Below, piece after piece: positions 1 through 11,829 of a stretch of 64,000 bases of DNA. The stretch comes from Pseudomonadota bacterium. Its GTDB lineage: Bacteria > Pseudomonadota > Gammaproteobacteria > Enterobacterales > Enterobacteriaceae. The stretch is from the NCBI GenBank assembly GCA_018261615.1, contig JAGTSE010000010.1, positions 1-64,000 on the forward strand, given 5' to 3'. The notes beneath the pieces were generated by a model. The model was given only the letters and a program-made list of their open reading frames with translations, made no database searches and was not told the DNA's origin. The translations under genes and the position numbers were made by a program. How positions within the stretch are numbered: the stretch's first letter is position 1; each line of letters begins with the position of its first letter.

Positions 1-89
1 TTGAACTCTTGCAGTTGCCAGACCGCAAGGTGTTTTAACAAATCAAAAGGGGTTTTAAGAACTGGCCCAAAGCTGAAAGCTTTACTGAA

Positions 90-113
90 CCCCCAGCCTG
101 GCTGGGGGTTTTC
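90..113 (+). terminator. Rho-independent terminator-like hairpin
   Basis: CCCCCAGC-CTG-GCTGGGGG followed by TTTTC. Confidence 0.6.
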
Positions 114-187
114 TGTGCACAACAAAAAGGCCTGCAAATGCAGGCCTCAAATGCAGGCCTTTTCCCTTTTCCTTTCATGGCGTCAGC

Positions 188-775
188 TTATTTCAGCAGA
201 TGCCCCATTTTTTCAGCTTTAGTATCCAGATAGTGTTCGTTTTTTGGGTTGCGGCCGACAATCAGCGGTACACGTTCCACGATGTTGATCCCGGCTTCTG
301 TCAGGATTTCCACTTTCTTTGGGTTATTGGTCAGCAGGCGGACTTCATCCACGCCCAGCAGTTTGAACATATCGGCGCACAGGGTGAAATCGCGTTCATC
401 GGCGGCGAAACCCAATTGATGGTTGGCCTCAACGGTATCGTAGCCCTGATCCTGCAACGCATAAGCGCGGATTTTATTCAGCAGACCAATATTACGCCCT
501 TCCTGGCGATGGTAAAGCAGTATGCCGCGGCCTTCCTCGGCGATATGATTCAGGGCCGCTTCAAGCTGAAAACCGCAGTCACAACGCAAACTGAAAAGTG
601 CGTCACCGGTCAGACACTCCGAATGTACGCGCGCCAGGACAGGCAACTGCCCGGAAATATCGCCGAAAACAAGAGCAACGTGATCTTGCCCGGTAGCCAG
701 TTCTTCAAAACCCACCATCAGGAAGTCTCCCCATGGAGTTGGCAGCTTGGCTTCTGCCACACGTTTAAGTTGCAT
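188..775 (-). CDS. ribA: GTP cyclohydrolase II
   Basis: [29 protein letters not shown]...; start trimmed to the MQLK methionine; matches remembered RibA. Confidence 0.96.
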   Translation of the reverse strand: MQLKRVAEAKLPTPWGDFLMVGFEELATGQDHVALVFGDISGQLPVLARVHSECLTGDALFSLRCDCGFQLEAALNHIAEEGRGILLYHRQEGRNIGLLNKIRAYALQDQGYDTVEANHQLGFAADERDFTLCADMFKLLGVDEVRLLTNNPKKVEILTEAGINIVERVPLIVGRNPKNEHYLDTKAEKMGHLLK

Positions 776-971
776 GTGAATCTCCGAATTATATTGGCGC
801 ACTGCGCGCCTTTAGCCTGTTGGCCTTCTGTATAGGTGTATTTTGCCACAATGCACTGAACAACGCCTACAAGTGACCATTCCATTGCTGGTTAAACGCA
901 CAAATACGTCGCTTTTAGCGTGAACGTTATATTTCGGTTATGATTGAGTCGCTTATCAGAAAGGAGAGGAC

Positions 972-1736
972 ATGCTGTCAATTGTAAAGCGTACAACTGC
1001 AGGGGCGGCGATTTTATTGGTGATGCCGCTGGCTGTGTGGGTTTCCGGCTGGAGTTGGCAGCCCGGACAATCCCGCGGGTGGCTCCATTTTCTCTTCTGG
1101 TTAACCGAAACGGTTACGCAGCCGTGGGGGATTATTACGCATGTGGTTCTGTGCGGCTGGTTTCTCTGGTGCCTGCGTTTTCGCCTGAAAGCGGCGCTGA
1201 TGCTGTTTGCTATTCTTGGATGCGCCATTATGATCGGGCAGGGGTTAAAATCCTTCATCAAAGAGCGGGTGCAGGAACCGCGTCCTTTCGTGTTATGGCT
1301 GGAAAAAACGCACGATATCCCGGCGGATGAGTTCTACGCTTTAAAGCGTAAGACGCGGGGAGAACTGGTGAAATCACAGCTCTCCGGGCAGCATGATATT
1401 CCTGGTTTTTTACAAAAACATTGGCAAAAAGAGACCGGTTTTGCCTTTCCTTCCGGACACACTATGTTTGCTGCCAGTTGGACGCTGTTGGGCGTGGGTT
1501 TATTGTGGCCACGCAGACGGACATGGACCATTGTTTTCCTGTTAGTATGGGCAACCGGGGTAATGGGTAGCCGTTTATTGCTGGGCATGCACTGGCCGCG
1601 CGATTTAGTAATCGCAACGTTGATTTCCTGGCTGCTGGTTACGCTGGCAACCTGGCTGGCGCAGCGCCTGTGCGGCCCATTAACGCCGCCCTCGCAAGAG
1701 GTGCCAGAAATTATCGCCAGAGATCGCGAGGCTTGA
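972..1736 (+). CDS. pgpB: Phosphatidylglycerophosphatase B (PAP2 family)
   Basis: PAP2 motifs (FPSGHTMFAASW, SRLLLGMHWPRDLV), multiple TM segments, synteny with ribA/lapA. Confidence 0.93.
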   Translation: MLSIVKRTTAGAAILLVMPLAVWVSGWSWQPGQSRGWLHFLFWLTETVTQPWGIITHVVLCGWFLWCLRFRLKAALMLFAILGCAIMIGQGLKSFIKERVQEPRPFVLWLEKTHDIPADEFYALKRKTRGELVKSQLSGQHDIPGFLQKHWQKETGFAFPSGHTMFAASWTLLGVGLLWPRRRTWTIVFLLVWATGVMGSRLLLGMHWPRDLVIATLISWLLVTLATWLAQRLCGPLTPPSQEVPEIIARDREA

Positions 1737-1876
1737 TTTCCAATATTTCGCCCGCAAATCGGAATCTGACATTATGTAATTTCATTCCACGATGGGCGCT
1801 AAAATGATAGGTTATAAGGCTGTGTGCAGTCAGTTGCATAGAAATTCATCGCCTGAACCACATAACGGGATGTAAT

Positions 1877-2185
1877 GTGAAATATTTACTCATTTTTTTA
1901 CTGGTATTAGCGATTTTTGTCGTGTCGATTACGCTTGGTGCGCAAAACGATCAGCAAGTGACATTCAATTATTTACTCGCGCAGGGCGAATATCGTATTT
2001 CTACGCTGTTGGCTGTTCTGTTTGCTGCCGGGTTTATCATCGGCTGGCTGATTTGCGGCCTGTTCTGGCTACGCGTACGAGTCTCTCTGGTTCGCGCGGA
2101 ACGTAAGATCAAACGACTTGAGCACCAGCTTGCTCCCGCCTCTGATGTTCCGGTTGTCTCCGGCACTGCGGCGGTGAAGGAATAA
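1877..2185 (+). CDS. lapA: Lipopolysaccharide assembly protein A
   Basis: MKYLLIFLLVLAIFVVSITLGAQNDQQVTFNYLLAQGEYR; synteny. Confidence 0.93.
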   Translation: MKYLLIFLLVLAIFVVSITLGAQNDQQVTFNYLLAQGEYRISTLLAVLFAAGFIIGWLICGLFWLRVRVSLVRAERKIKRLEHQLAPASDVPVVSGTAAVKE

Positions 2186-2191
2186 TATTTT

Positions 2192-3361
2192 ATGCTGGAG
2201 TTGCTTTTTCTGTTGTTACCTGTCGCGGCTGTCTACGGCTGGTATATGGGGCGCAGAAATGCTCAACAAACAAAGCAGGATGAAGCCAACCGGCTCTCAC
2301 GTGAATATGTGGCTGGGGTTAACCTGTTGCTTAGCAACCAGCAAGATAAGGCTGTAGACCTGTTCCTCGAGATGTTGAAGGAGGATACCGGGACCGTCGA
2401 AGCCCATCTCACTCTTGGTAACCTGTTCCGCTCGCGCGGTGAAGTGGATCGCGCTATTCGCATACATCAAACGCTGATGGAAAGCGCTTCGCTCACCTAC
2501 GACCAGCGGCTGCTGGCCGTGCAGCAACTGGGTCGTGACTATATGGCGGCGGGTCTGTATGACCGGGCCGAAGATATGTTCAACCAGTTGGTCGATGAAA
2601 CGGATTTCCGCGTCAACGCGCTACAGCAATTGCTGCAAATTTATCAGGCCACCAGTGAGTGGCAGAAAGCGATTGATGTGGCGGAGCGGCTGGTGAAACT
2701 CGGTAAAGAGAAGCAGCTCGGCGAGATCGCCCATTTTTACTGTGAGCTGGCGCTGCAACAGATGGGCAATGAGGATATGGATCGCGCGATGGGTCTGCTG
2801 AAAAAAGGCGCTGCCGCCGATCGCAATAGTCCGCGCGTCTCCATCATGATGGGACGGGTGTTTATGAGCCACGGGGAGTACGTCAAAGCGGTCGAAACGC
2901 TGTTGCGGGTAATCGAGCAGGATAAAGATCTGGTGTGCGAAACGCTGGATATGCTCCAGAACTGCTATCAGCAACTCGGCAAAAATGACGAGTGGGCAGC
3001 ATTTCTGCAACGTTGTGTTGAAGAGAACGTTGGCGCTACTGCGGAACTGATGCTGGCGGAAATCATTGAGCAGCGTGATGGAGCTGATGCTGCTCAGAGC
3101 TACGTTACCCGACAGCTACAGCGTCATCCGACCATGCGCGTGTTCCACAAACTTATCGATTACCACTTGAATGATGCAGAGGAAGGACGCGCGAAAGAGA
3201 GCCTGCTGGTGCTGCGCGATATGGTGGGTGAGCAAGTCCGCAGTAAACCGCGCTACCGTTGCCATAAGTGCGGTTTTACGGCATTTACTATTTACTGGCA
3301 CTGTCCGTCATGCCGGGCGTGGTCAACGGTTAAGCCTATTCGCGGTCTCGACGGGCAGTGA
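2192..3361 (+). CDS. lapB: Lipopolysaccharide assembly protein B (TPR protein with C-terminal rubredoxin-like CxxC motifs)
   Basis: TPR-rich 389 aa, C-terminal CHKCGF...CPSC. Confidence 0.95.
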   Translation: MLELLFLLLPVAAVYGWYMGRRNAQQTKQDEANRLSREYVAGVNLLLSNQQDKAVDLFLEMLKEDTGTVEAHLTLGNLFRSRGEVDRAIRIHQTLMESASLTYDQRLLAVQQLGRDYMAAGLYDRAEDMFNQLVDETDFRVNALQQLLQIYQATSEWQKAIDVAERLVKLGKEKQLGEIAHFYCELALQQMGNEDMDRAMGLLKKGAAADRNSPRVSIMMGRVFMSHGEYVKAVETLLRVIEQDKDLVCETLDMLQNCYQQLGKNDEWAAFLQRCVEENVGATAELMLAEIIEQRDGADAAQSYVTRQLQRHPTMRVFHKLIDYHLNDAEEGRAKESLLVLRDMVGEQVRSKPRYRCHKCGFTAFTIYWHCPSCRAWSTVKPIRGLDGQ

Positions 3362-3549
3362 TTTTTTAAAAGATCTTATTTTAGTTACAACATACTAGTG
3401 AATTTAAACACTCATTTGCCAGATCTGCGCTGTAACATCGCTTTACAGGCAAAAAATGGAAACTGTTATTTCCAGGCTCCCGCAGGTAGAATGCACGCCG
3501 TTTATTCACTTCGCGCCTGTGCGGGTGCCTCATTTCAGAAGGTTTGATC

Positions 3550-4287
3550 ATGACATCTACTCCTTTATCGACTTCCCGCGCTGTGACTGCTTCCCCAGTG
3601 GTAGTGGCACTTGATTACGATAACCGCGACAAAGCACTGGCATTTGTCGACCGCATCGATCCCCGCGATTGCCGCCTGAAAGTGGGCAAAGAGATGTTTA
3701 CGTTGTTCGGGCCGCAATTGGTACGCGATCTACAACAGCGTGGTTTTGATATTTTCCTTGACCTGAAATTTCATGATATCCCCAATACCACGGCGCATGC
3801 GGTGAAAGCGGCGGCAGATCTCGGTGTGTGGATGGTTAACGTTCATGCCTCAGGTGGGGCACGGATGATGACGGCGGCGAAAGAGGCGCTATCCTCTTTT
3901 GGTTCTGATGCGCCGCTACTGATCGCTGTTACTGTGTTAACCAGCATGGAAGCCAGTGACTTACAGGATCTGGGCATCAATACTTCACCAGCAGAGTATG
4001 CGGAGCGTCTGGCACGCCTGACGCAGCAATGTGGCCTTGATGGCGTGGTCTGCTCTGCTCAGGAAGCCGTACGTTTCAAAAGAGAACTGGGTAAGTCGTT
4101 TAAACTGGTGACCCCAGGCATTCGTCCTCTGGGCAGCGTAGCGGGCGATCAACGACGGATTATGACGCCGGAAGAGGCGCAGCTTGCGGGTGTGGACTAT
4201 ATGGTAATTGGACGCCCGGTTACGCAATCTGCAGATCCAGCCGCAACCCTGAAAGCCATCAACGCTTCGCTGGGTAAGGGGGCTTAA
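3550..4287 (+). CDS. pyrF: Orotidine 5'-phosphate decarboxylase
   Basis: [11 protein letters not shown] motif; start trimmed to MTSTPL. Confidence 0.96.
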   Translation: MTSTPLSTSRAVTASPVVVALDYDNRDKALAFVDRIDPRDCRLKVGKEMFTLFGPQLVRDLQQRGFDIFLDLKFHDIPNTTAHAVKAAADLGVWMVNVHASGGARMMTAAKEALSSFGSDAPLLIAVTVLTSMEASDLQDLGINTSPAEYAERLARLTQQCGLDGVVCSAQEAVRFKRELGKSFKLVTPGIRPLGSVAGDQRRIMTPEEAQLAGVDYMVIGRPVTQSADPAATLKAINASLGKGA

Positions 4288-4613
4288 TGAGTGACAACAA
4301 CAGCCGTCTGGTTTATTCCACGGAAACCGGGCGTATTGACGAACCTAAAACGGCCACCATACGCCCGAAAGGCGATGGTATTGTACGTATTCAACGCCAG
4401 ACCAGTGGACGCAAAGGCAAAGGTGTGAGCCTGATCACCGGTATTGATTTTGATGATGAAACACTGGCGAAACTGGCCGCTGAATTGAAGAAAAAATGCG
4501 GATGTGGCGGTGCGGTAAAAGACGGTGTAATTGAGATCCAGGGAGACAAGCGAGATTTATTAAAATCGCTGCTGGAAGCCAAAGGAATGAAAGTCAAACT
4601 TGCCGGTGGATAA
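4287..4613 (+). CDS. yciH: SUI1/eIF1-like translation initiation factor
   Basis: SUI1-like domain (RKGKGVSLITGI...KKKCGCGGAVKDG...EIQGDKRD). Confidence 0.95.
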   Translation: MSDNNSRLVYSTETGRIDEPKTATIRPKGDGIVRIQRQTSGRKGKGVSLITGIDFDDETLAKLAAELKKKCGCGGAVKDGVIEIQGDKRDLLKSLLEAKGMKVKLAGG

Positions 4614-4717
4614 AACAGAAAGGCCGCGATATAAATCGTGGCCTTATTTACACTGCGTGACTCAGACCTGAAAAGAAAGTATATTTATTTTTTTGTTATC
4701 GCCGTTTCAATGACCAA

Positions 4718-4936
4718 TTATTTACCAACCTGGTGGCCAATAATACCGCCGACAGCCGCACCACCTAATGTACCCAGCGTGCTACCATCTGTCAGTACAG
4801 CACCACCCAGCGCGCCCGCACCTGCACCGATGGCAGTGTTACGAGAACGTTTATCCCAGTGACCGCAGGCGCTAAGGGACATTGCCAGGGTTACGGTGAG
4901 AAGCGCGGTGGCCATTTTTTTACTTGTTAACATCAT
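4718..4936 (-). CDS. osmB: Osmotically inducible lipoprotein OsmB
   Basis: Lipobox LSAC; glycine-zipper GAGAGALGGAVLTDGSTLGTLGGAAVGGIIGHQ. Confidence 0.92.
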   Translation of the reverse strand: MMLTSKKMATALLTVTLAMSLSACGHWDKRSRNTAIGAGAGALGGAVLTDGSTLGTLGGAAVGGIIGHQVGK

Positions 4937-5165
4937 CATACTTTCTCCTGAATTATTGATTCACGGAAAAATGATCTCTTTAAGTATAGAAGCTGTAGGC
5001 CGCCTTAAAGCACTTCCGTGAAAGCTTGCTGCGCAGGTGTAATACAATCACATGAGTGATAGTCACTTCCTGTTATATCGCTAATATTAATTTTACTCTG
5101 GGGCAGAAAGTCAGACAGGTAAAAAGTCTTAATCAACGCGTCAGAATATTCTCAGATATGAGTAA

Positions 5166-5190
5166 GATAGCCCGCTTTCGCGGGCGGAAA
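5166..5190 (-). terminator. Terminator-like hairpin after yciT
   Basis: CCCGC-TTTC-GCGGG stem at the 3' end of the minus-strand gene. Confidence 0.45.
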
Positions 5191-5191
5191 A

Positions 5192-5950
5192 TTAAGCGGT
5201 AATACCGGGTTTAACAATATCAACGATCAGGCCTGCCTGGCGAAGTTGCTGATGCGCTTCGGAAGAGAGTTTTTCATCGGTAATCACCCGCTGAAAGCGT
5301 TCAACCGGGCCAAGTGTATAAGGATGCATCACACCAAATTTGGAGCTGTCGGTAAGCACAATCGCCTCGCTGCCTTTTTCCAGCACCGCATTAACGACAT
5401 CAGTACGCATCATATCTCGACCGGTAAAACCCGTTTCCGGTTGCCAGCCATCGATACCAATGAATGCTTTACTGAAGTGTACCTGCTGGATGTACTGCCT
5501 CGTCAGCGGACCAACCATGCTTTCACTCTTTTTCTGGTAGATGCCGCCTAGCAGGATCACATCGCATTGCGATTCTTTCAGTAGATGCGCGATATAGCTA
5601 CTGACAGTAATAATGGTGATGTCGCGCTGTTCGCCTAACTTACGAGCGAGCAGCGCATTGCTGCTGCCGTTTTCAATAAATACGGTTTCACCTGGGCTAA
5701 CCAGAGAGGCGGCAAAATCCGCCAGCGCACGCTTGACGGTGTAATTGTTCATCATGCGCGTTTCGACATCATCGCTATCCAGCGGTACGGCAAAACCGTG
5801 TGTGCGGCGCAGATAGCTCTGTTTTTCGAGCATATTCAGATCCTGACGAATCGTGACTTCAGAAACGCCGGTCATGCGGGCCAGATCGGCGACACTCATT
5901 TGGCCTTTATCAATCACTGTTTGCAGAATAATTTGTTGTCGGGAATTCAT
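5192..5950 (-). CDS. yciT: DeoR-family transcriptional regulator
   Basis: N-terminal DeoR HTH and sugar-isomerase-like C-terminus; synteny with osmB. Confidence 0.88.
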   Translation of the reverse strand: MNSRQQIILQTVIDKGQMSVADLARMTGVSEVTIRQDLNMLEKQSYLRRTHGFAVPLDSDDVETRMMNNYTVKRALADFAASLVSPGETVFIENGSSNALLARKLGEQRDITIITVSSYIAHLLKESQCDVILLGGIYQKKSESMVGPLTRQYIQQVHFSKAFIGIDGWQPETGFTGRDMMRTDVVNAVLEKGSEAIVLTDSSKFGVMHPYTLGPVERFQRVITDEKLSSEAHQQLRQAGLIVDIVKPGITA

Positions 5951-6039
5951 AGTCATGTCGTTTTAATCAAGTATTGAATTCGGACATCACCACTGTGGCT
6001 ACCGCATCCTGCTGCCGCCTGAGATGGTGAAAATAAAGA

Positions 6040-6222
6040 TCAAATTTCCCAGGGCATTTTTGGGGCGCCGGAAGAGGAGGGCTTGTCGTTGTTGTCGAGA
6101 TCCAATAATTCCGCTTTCAGGATCTCCAGATTGTGAATTGCAGATTGTGTGTCTCCGCCAACCAGTATGTCCAGAACGGTATCGATCCGGCCGGCAAGGA
6201 GTTTAAGGTCAATGTCTGCCAT
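6040..6222 (-). CDS. yciZ: YciZ family small protein
   Basis: [32 protein letters not shown]...PWEI. Confidence 0.82.
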   Translation of the reverse strand: MADIDLKLLAGRIDTVLDILVGGDTQSAIHNLEILKAELLDLDNNDKPSSSGAPKMPWEI

Positions 6223-6697
6223 ACCTTCACCTATATATCAAAAAATGAATAAATTAATGATGCAGAAAAGAGTGTAAAAAGAGAAGAAAAAAAACGAAAT
6301 CTCAAATTCTTATAAACACTCAGCATATATTCATTATGCCACACGCAGTCCGGTTCTGGCGTGGATTAGTCTTGCAGTGCGCGTAATGCGCTTTTCTTAC
6401 TGGAGGATAAAGCAATGACTGTTATCAACCAGGCTACGTGCAAACTGTTTACTGATATGAACGTTTTACGCAACTTTCTGGATACTATGAGGAGGAGCGA
6501 CGTACCATATGGATGATGCTGCGCGCCAGGCCGCGCCCTTGCTTCAACCACGCGTTGATTGAATCGGGACGAAACAGTAAGTTGCCCTGGTTTTATTGTG
6601 GCTGTTTTTATTGGGTTGTGGGAGGAATTGAAAAAATGCGGGAAGGATCGCAGCGAAAAACGGCCCCTTCGACGGGAAGGAGCCGCTGGTGAGGTTT

Positions 6698-8632
6698 TTA
6701 AAGAGCCGGGCGGGCGATAATGCTGCGGGTTTCCATGCGTACTTCGGCGATCGTGACATCAATAACATCCGTCACTTTAAACGCCGTTTCGCCTTTGATT
6801 TGCACTGTGCCGTTTTCCTGGCTGCAAACCAGCTCATCACGCACAGCGTGAATGAAAGGGGCCGGAATAAACGCGACTGCGCCGTTATCGACCAGACGCA
6901 CGCGCATACCGCCGCGGCTGACATCGATAATCTCGGCTGCAAAACGGGTCTCTGTACCGGCTTTGTTCTGCAGGAAACGGGCGTACAGCCAGTCACCGAC
7001 ATCGCGTTCCGCCATGCGATTCAGACGGCGACGTTCAGCCATTTGCACGGTGGTTTCGTCCTGCGGACGCTTTGGCGTTTCACCTTTAATAATCGCTTTC
7101 AGCAGTCGATGGTTAACCATATCGCCGTACTTACGGATAGGTGAAGTCCAGGTGGCATACGCTTCAAGGCCAAGACCGAAGTGCGGACCTGGTGCAACGC
7201 TGATCTCGGCAAACGACTGGAAGCGGCGAATACGGCTGTCGAGGAAACCAGACGGTTGAGCATCCAGTTCGCGACGCAGTTTGCAGAAACCTTCCAGTGT
7301 CAATACTTCTTCCGCATCAACATGCATGCCATGGGTTTTCAGCATAGCGGCCAGTTGCTCACTGTTCGCCGGATCAAAACCAAGGTGCACGTTATAAATA
7401 CCGAAGCCCAGCTTGTCGCGCAGAACGTGAGCGGCACAGATGTTGGCAGCGATCATCGCCTCTTCAACAATGCGGTTCGCAATGCGGCGCGGTTCGGCCA
7501 CGATATCCAGCACTTCGCCTTTTTCACCCAGAACAAAGCGGTAATCCGGGCGATCCTTAAACACCAGCGCGTGGGTTTGACGCCATTGCGAACGAAGCTG
7601 GCTTACGCGGTGCAGCAGACGGATCTGCGTGGCAATCGCTTCATTCGCTGGTTGCCATGAACCGGTATTTTCCAGCCAGTCGGACACCTCGTCGTAAACC
7701 AATTTGGCTTTCGATTCGATGGTGGCCGCAAAGAATTCGATATTATCTTCGATGCTACCTTCGCCATCCAGCGTCATACGGCAAACCAGCGCAGGGCGGA
7801 TTTCGTTCGCGTGCAGGGAGCAGAGATCGTCGGAGAGTTCGCGTGGTAACATCGGGATATTAAAGCCCGGCAGATAGTTGGTGAACGCGCGCACTTTGGC
7901 GGAATCATCAAGCTTGCTGCCTTCTGCAATCCACGCGGTAGGATCTGCGATAGCAACGGTCAGTTGCAGCTTGCCGTCGGCGGTCTCTTCCACAAACAGC
8001 GCATCGTCCATATCTTCAGTGCTGGCGCTGTCGATAGTGACGAAATCCAGCGCGGTCAGATCGACGCGTTGCAGACCGTCATCAAGCATTTCCGTCGCCA
8101 CGCCGTTCGGCGCTTCTTTTTCCAGATTGTGGCGCGCCAGAGTGACCCACCACGGAACAAAATGGTCTTCCGCAAAGGTAATAAACTGCGTCAGTTCGGC
8201 ATAGAAGCCGCGATCGCCTTTGAGTGGATGGCGACGCATTTCCGCAACAGCCCAGTCGCCTTCTTTAAAATCATGTTCCACACCGCGAGCCGCGCGACAG
8301 GGAATGGTGTCTTTTAGCAACGGATGATCCGGTACGATGGAAAGACGATCGTCTTTCTTCTGCACTTTACCGACAAAACGGGTCAGAAACGGTTCGACCA
8401 GTTCTTCAGGTTCTGCGCTTTCGCGATCTTTATCGCTGTGAATGACGGCGATTATTTTGTCGCCATGCATCACTTTCTTCATCTGCGGCGGCGGAATGAA
8501 GTAGCTTTTTTGCGCATCGACTTCCAGAAATCCGAAACCTTTTTCCGTGCCTTTTACAACACCTTCCGCGCGTGGTGTCTGGGAATGAAGTTGCTGTTTA
8601 AGCTGCGCTAGCAGCGGGTTGTCCTGAAACAT
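6698..8632 (-). CDS. rnb: Exoribonuclease II
   Basis: 644 aa RNase [17 protein letters not shown] catalytic motif. Confidence 0.97.
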   Translation of the reverse strand: MFQDNPLLAQLKQQLHSQTPRAEGVVKGTEKGFGFLEVDAQKSYFIPPPQMKKVMHGDKIIAVIHSDKDRESAEPEELVEPFLTRFVGKVQKKDDRLSIVPDHPLLKDTIPCRAARGVEHDFKEGDWAVAEMRRHPLKGDRGFYAELTQFITFAEDHFVPWWVTLARHNLEKEAPNGVATEMLDDGLQRVDLTALDFVTIDSASTEDMDDALFVEETADGKLQLTVAIADPTAWIAEGSKLDDSAKVRAFTNYLPGFNIPMLPRELSDDLCSLHANEIRPALVCRMTLDGEGSIEDNIEFFAATIESKAKLVYDEVSDWLENTGSWQPANEAIATQIRLLHRVSQLRSQWRQTHALVFKDRPDYRFVLGEKGEVLDIVAEPRRIANRIVEEAMIAANICAAHVLRDKLGFGIYNVHLGFDPANSEQLAAMLKTHGMHVDAEEVLTLEGFCKLRRELDAQPSGFLDSRIRRFQSFAEISVAPGPHFGLGLEAYATWTSPIRKYGDMVNHRLLKAIIKGETPKRPQDETTVQMAERRRLNRMAERDVGDWLYARFLQNKAGTETRFAAEIIDVSRGGMRVRLVDNGAVAFIPAPFIHAVRDELVCSQENGTVQIKGETAFKVTDVIDVTIAEVRMETRSIIARPAL

Positions 8633-8754
8633 AGTTATGTATTTTCGTGGCTAAAAGAGCGGCTGACAGTTTTACGCGATTCTGCTGGTTGCGGCAAGCG
8701 CTGTTTCAGCAAAATCTGTGTGAGCAAGCGGCGGTGAAGCCGCTTGCTATTGTG

Positions 8755-9927
8755 TTATTCCGTCTCAGGGAAGGTGGTTTGCCCGAGGGCGATTTTCAGG
8801 CGGTTAAGCCAGCCGTTCAGGGCGCAACTCATTAGCAGACTCACCGCTGCCTGTCGGCTGAAACCTTGCTCAACAAGCAGCGAAAAGTGCAGTGGGCTAA
8901 AGCGGTCGGCGGCGCAAGTAATCCACTGCACGGACAGAAGCAATGCCTTGATTTGCGGGTTGTCGGCCGTTTCGCGATCAACCTCGCGCTCGCCGCTGCG
9001 CAACGCTTGTTCCATCGATTTCTCTTGTGGCGTACGCTGTAGCGCTTCGGCGAAACAACCGACGCTGCCATTAATGCGGGCGGTATAGAGCGCGGTAAGC
9101 CCGGCGAGCTGTTTATTCGGTGTCGCTCTGGTCAGCTTGTCGCAAATTTCACCCAGCGCATTTAATTGCAAATGTTCATGTGCCAGCAGTGGGGCGAGCA
9201 GACGCAGTTCGGGCAGCGGTTGCCAGTGAGCCAGCGACTCCATTTGCGGCGCATTAGCAATGCGCAAATCCACGGCATCAATAGCGGGCTGCCAAGTGAT
9301 GTTGGCGTTAGCAAACAGCGAGGCATCGGCTTCCTGTTGTATCTCCATGCCAGGGATCACGCGCACAGGCTGGCCGAGCACGGCCTGCAACATCGCCAGC
9401 ACACGGGCCTGGAAAGCGACAAAGCCGATAATTTGCGTGATAACCACCACGTCATACTGCGTTAAACCGACATCTTCCAGTTGCTGCCGCGCGCGGGCGT
9501 CAATCACTGACGGTGAAGCCGCAAGCTGGCGGGCATATTGCGTGATTTGCGCCAGCCGGTAGTTACTCTCCCGCGAAGAATCCGGGCCTGGCAGCGGTGC
9601 GAGTCGCGCTGCATAGTGGTTGCATAACCGTTGAATACCAAAAACCTGCGCCACGGTAAGCGCAGTGCTGAGGCGATCGTAGGTGCTGAAGGTGCGCAGG
9701 CGATTAACCGTCACGCGCTGCGGAAAGAGCAGGGCGTAGAGCTTGCGGGCGGGTGTCACAATACCGTCAAGATTGGCTGCCTGGTCTTCAGGCAGGGCGA
9801 TATCGAGCAGGAAAGGGTCATTCACCGTGGCGGCATCGGGAACCAGCGGTAGCGCCTGCGCACGGTTGGCACTCGACTGGGTCTCATGGTACCAGTGGTT
9901 TTTGCCTTCTGTCCGGCGTCGTTCCAT
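8755..9927 (-). CDS. yciW: Putative peroxidase/oxidoreductase of the YciW family
   Basis: Position between rnb and fabI; carboxymuconolactone-decarboxylase-like sequence. Confidence 0.82.
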   Translation of the reverse strand: MERRRTEGKNHWYHETQSSANRAQALPLVPDAATVNDPFLLDIALPEDQAANLDGIVTPARKLYALLFPQRVTVNRLRTFSTYDRLSTALTVAQVFGIQRLCNHYAARLAPLPGPDSSRESNYRLAQITQYARQLAASPSVIDARARQQLEDVGLTQYDVVVITQIIGFVAFQARVLAMLQAVLGQPVRVIPGMEIQQEADASLFANANITWQPAIDAVDLRIANAPQMESLAHWQPLPELRLLAPLLAHEHLQLNALGEICDKLTRATPNKQLAGLTALYTARINGSVGCFAEALQRTPQEKSMEQALRSGEREVDRETADNPQIKALLLSVQWITCAADRFSPLHFSLLVEQGFSRQAAVSLLMSCALNGWLNRLKIALGQTTFPETE

Positions 9928-10069
9928 GGTCGTTCCTTGGTCTGAAAGTGGCGATCCGGATTCGACGTCAGGTCTATACGCCGGATCTTTTTTGCTGCTT
10001 TATCCTGGCGCATGGCAAGTGAGGGATGAAAGATTGTTAGGTGATAATAAATATCAGAATGGCATATCG

Positions 10070-10106
10070 AAGGAAAAGCCCCTTCACTTCAGAAGAAGGG
10101 GCGAGG
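10070..10106 (-). terminator. Terminator-like hairpin after fabI
   Basis: GCCCCTTC...GAAGGGGC stem. Confidence 0.5.
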
Positions 10107-10111
10107 CGAAA

Positions 10112-10900
10112 TTATTTGATTTCCAGTTCGTTCATCGCAGCGATGTTAAAGCCACCATCTACGTGAACCACTTCACCGGAGATACCGGCGGAGAGATCGG
10201 AGCACAGGAACGCAGCGGAGTTGCCCACGTCCTCAATGGTCACCGTGCGGCGAATCGGGGTAACCGCTTCGCAGTGCGCCAGCATTTTACGGAAGTCTTT
10301 AATACCTGACGCTGCCAGCGTACGGATCGGACCTGCGGAAATACCGTTAACACGCACGCCTTCCGGGCCCATGGCATTCGCCATGTAACGCACGTTCGCT
10401 TCAAGAGAGGCTTTAGCCAGACCCATTACGTTGTAGTTCGGGATAGCACGCTCAGCGCCCAGGTAGGAGAGCGTCAGCAGCGCGGAGCCTGGATTCAGCA
10501 TCTGGCGGCAGGCCTTAGCCATTGCAACGAAACTATAGGAACTGATGTCGTGCGCGATTTTAAAACCTTCGCGGGTTACCGCGTTGACGTAGTCGCCGTC
10601 CAGCTGATCGCCCGGCGCGAAGCCGATAGAGTGAACGAAACCGTCAAATTTCGGCCAGACTTTCGTCAGGTCCGCAAACAGGGCGTCGATACTCTCATCC
10701 TTAGCAACATCACATTCCAGAACAATGCTGGAACCCAGCTGGGCGGCAAACTCTTCAACACGGCCTTTCAGCTTGTCGTTCTGGTAGGTGAATGCCAGCT
10801 CAGCGCCTTCGCGATGCATTGCCTGTGCGATGCCGTATGCGATGGAGAGTTTGCTGGCGACGCCAGTAACCAGAATGCGCTTACCGGAAAGAAAACCCAT
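10112..10900 (-). CDS. fabI: Enoyl-[acyl-carrier-protein] reductase (NADH)
   Basis: [37 protein letters not shown]; start trimmed to MGFLSG. Confidence 0.97.
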   Translation of the reverse strand: MGFLSGKRILVTGVASKLSIAYGIAQAMHREGAELAFTYQNDKLKGRVEEFAAQLGSSIVLECDVAKDESIDALFADLTKVWPKFDGFVHSIGFAPGDQLDGDYVNAVTREGFKIAHDISSYSFVAMAKACRQMLNPGSALLTLSYLGAERAIPNYNVMGLAKASLEANVRYMANAMGPEGVRVNGISAGPIRTLAASGIKDFRKMLAHCEAVTPIRRTVTIEDVGNSAAFLCSDLSAGISGEVVHVDGGFNIAAMNELEIK

Positions 10901-11022
10901 AGCTTTAATCCTTATATTCATTGTTGTGGCGAACGTCCTCTTCGTGGGGCGCTCGTCGTTAAAACGCGACGATTCTATCATGAGTCGCCGAATGAGTTAA
11001 TCCGACCACTGAATCTCGTCAA

Positions 11023-11829
11023 TCAGCGATCTTTGCGCCAGGCATCAGCGGTTAATGCTTCGCCAAAATGCCCGGCGATCAAACGTTTTGTTAAATCATG
11101 CAGAGGAGAGGCAAGCACGTCTGCGGTGCTGCCGCGCTCCACCACTTCGCCCTGATGCATGACCAGCACCTGGTCGCTAATGTGCTTCATCATCCCGATA
11201 TGCTGGGTGACATAGATATAAGAGATACCCTGTTTTTCCTGCAATTCCAGCATCAGGTTAATTAACTGCGAACGCATCGACATATCCAGCGAGGCCAGTG
11301 CTTCATCGGCGATGATCACCTTCGGCCGTAGGATCAGCGCCCGCGCCAGACCAAGGCGCTGTTTTTGTCCGGGTGCCAGCATGTGCGGGTAGTAGCTGAC
11401 ATGATCCGGCAACAAACCCACCATGCGCAGCGTTTCCAGAATACGTTTTTGTCGCGCTTCCGGCTCCAGCTCCGTGTTCAGCCGCAGCGGGAAATCAAGA
11501 ATTTGTGACAAACGCTGGCGCGGGTTGAGCGATGTCGAGGGATCCTGAAAAATCATGCGAATACGCTGGCTGCGGAAAGTATAGTCGCCGTAATGTAGCG
11601 GCTGATCGTCAATCATCAGCTCGCCGGAAGAGGGTTCCACCATGCCCGCCAGCATTTTCGCCAGCGTTGATTTCCCGGAACCGTTCTCGCCGATAATCGC
11701 CAGCGTCTGCTTTTCGCGCAGGGTAAAACTTAACGGTTTAACCGCTTCCACGGTTTGACGACGGAACCAGCCTGTGCGGTAGCGGAAGGTTTTGCTCAGG
11801 TTGCGCACTTCAAGCAAGGTCTCAACCAT
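11023..11829 (-). CDS. sapF: Peptide/putrescine ABC transporter ATP-binding protein SapF
   Basis: Walker A GENGSGKST; sap operon order. Confidence 0.95.
   Translation of the reverse strand: MVETLLEVRNLSKTFRYRTGWFRRQTVEAVKPLSFTLREKQTLAIIGENGSGKSTLAKMLAGMVEPSSGELMIDDQPLHYGDYTFRSQRIRMIFQDPSTSLNPRQRLSQILDFPLRLNTELEPEARQKRILETLRMVGLLPDHVSYYPHMLAPGQKQRLGLARALILRPKVIIADEALASLDMSMRSQLINLMLELQEKQGISYIYVTQHIGMMKHISDQVLVMHQGEVVERGSTADVLASPLHDLTKRLIAGHFGEALTADAWRKDR

Noticed and set aside
1-222. 73-aa ORF at window start
   Set aside because: Runs through two terminator-like hairpins; likely noncoding.
200-835. 211-aa plus-strand ORF opposite ribA
   Set aside because: Shadow ORF antisense to a confidently identified gene; no family resemblance.
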